Assembly: GCA_964555295.1 (NCBI GenBank)
Contig: CAZKRL010000055.1
Location: 1 to 12,313 of the forward strand
DNA: 12,313 nucleotides
Origin: CAZKRL01 sp964555295
GTDB lineage: Bacteria > Bacteroidota > Bacteroidia > Flavobacteriales_D > Sanyastnellaceae
Direction: 5' to 3'
Shown here: piece after piece, positions 12,291 through 12,313 of the stretch
How the letters are laid out: the number at the start of each line of letters is the position of its first letter
Numbering within the stretch: the stretch's first letter is position 1
The notes under the pieces: model-generated
What the model was told of the DNA's origin: nothing
What the model saw: only the letters and a program-made list of their open reading frames with translations
The model's database searches: none
Made by a program: the position numbers and the translations under genes

Positions 12291-12313
12291 GGTCGAATTA
12301 GCAGGTCTGCGCA

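Noticed and set aside
12119..12301. Plus-strand open frame over the tRNA
   Set aside because: It reads through a perfectly folded tRNA-Ser. Spurious proteins of this kind (with GEVSEWLKE) are a known artefact of tRNA-Ser genes.
12288..12313. Integration site at the 3' end of tRNA-Ser
   Set aside because: No integrase or duplicated tRNA end is present in the window, and only 23 bases follow the tRNA.

Overview
The window looks like a chromosomal segment of a Bacteroidota bacterium, probably of the Flavobacteriales or a related order. The evidence is the Bacteroidota-type RNA polymerase omega subunit behind a BamD lipoprotein, a bifunctional nuclease with a C-terminal UVR domain behind etfB-etfA, an ORF6N-domain protein, and several upstream boxes matching the Bacteroidota -7 promoter consensus TAnnTTTG. 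No ribosomal, plasmid or phage structural genes are present, and no integrase or transposase.

Region 1 (1-2170) is accessory in character. It holds the 5' part of an ORF6N-domain gene running off the left edge on the minus strand, then a DUF4160-DUF2442 gene pair with a toxin-antitoxin-like layout. Long non-coding stretches lie on both sides of the pair. They carry degenerate copies of one interspersed repeat of about 115 bp, with a 24-nt inverted-repeat core. One copy is split by an apparent nested insertion of about 156 bp.

Region 2 (2171-5303) holds pseudouridine-5'-phosphate glycosidase (psuG), translationally coupled to a small HEAT-like repeat protein (minus strand). Next come a small secreted protein of unknown function (plus strand) and a PLP-dependent enzyme of the AONS/KBL/SPT alpha-oxoamine synthase family (minus strand).

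Region 3 (5396-6616) is a compact plus-strand operon, bamD-rpoZ, closed by a clear intrinsic terminator.

Region 4 (6655-9659, minus strand) runs pyrF, then a polytopic membrane protein that resembles a GT-C glycosyltransferase, then a GT2 glycosyltransferase of the polyprenyl-phosphate sugar synthase type. The last two could be a donor-maker and donor-user pair at the membrane.

Region 5 (9684-12290, plus strand) holds etfB-etfA (electron transfer flavoprotein), a bifunctional nuclease family gene, and tRNA-Ser(GGA) with an encoded CCA.

A theme through the window is very short predicted leaders: three minus-strand genes have a TAnnTTTG-like box exactly 4 nt before the ATG, and bamD has one 6 nt before its likely GTG. 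Two genes in a divergent pair use non-ATG starts (bamD GTG, the oxoamine synthase TTG). I found no convincing new defence or mobile system. The least explained structure is the repeat family that brackets the DUF4160-DUF2442 pair.
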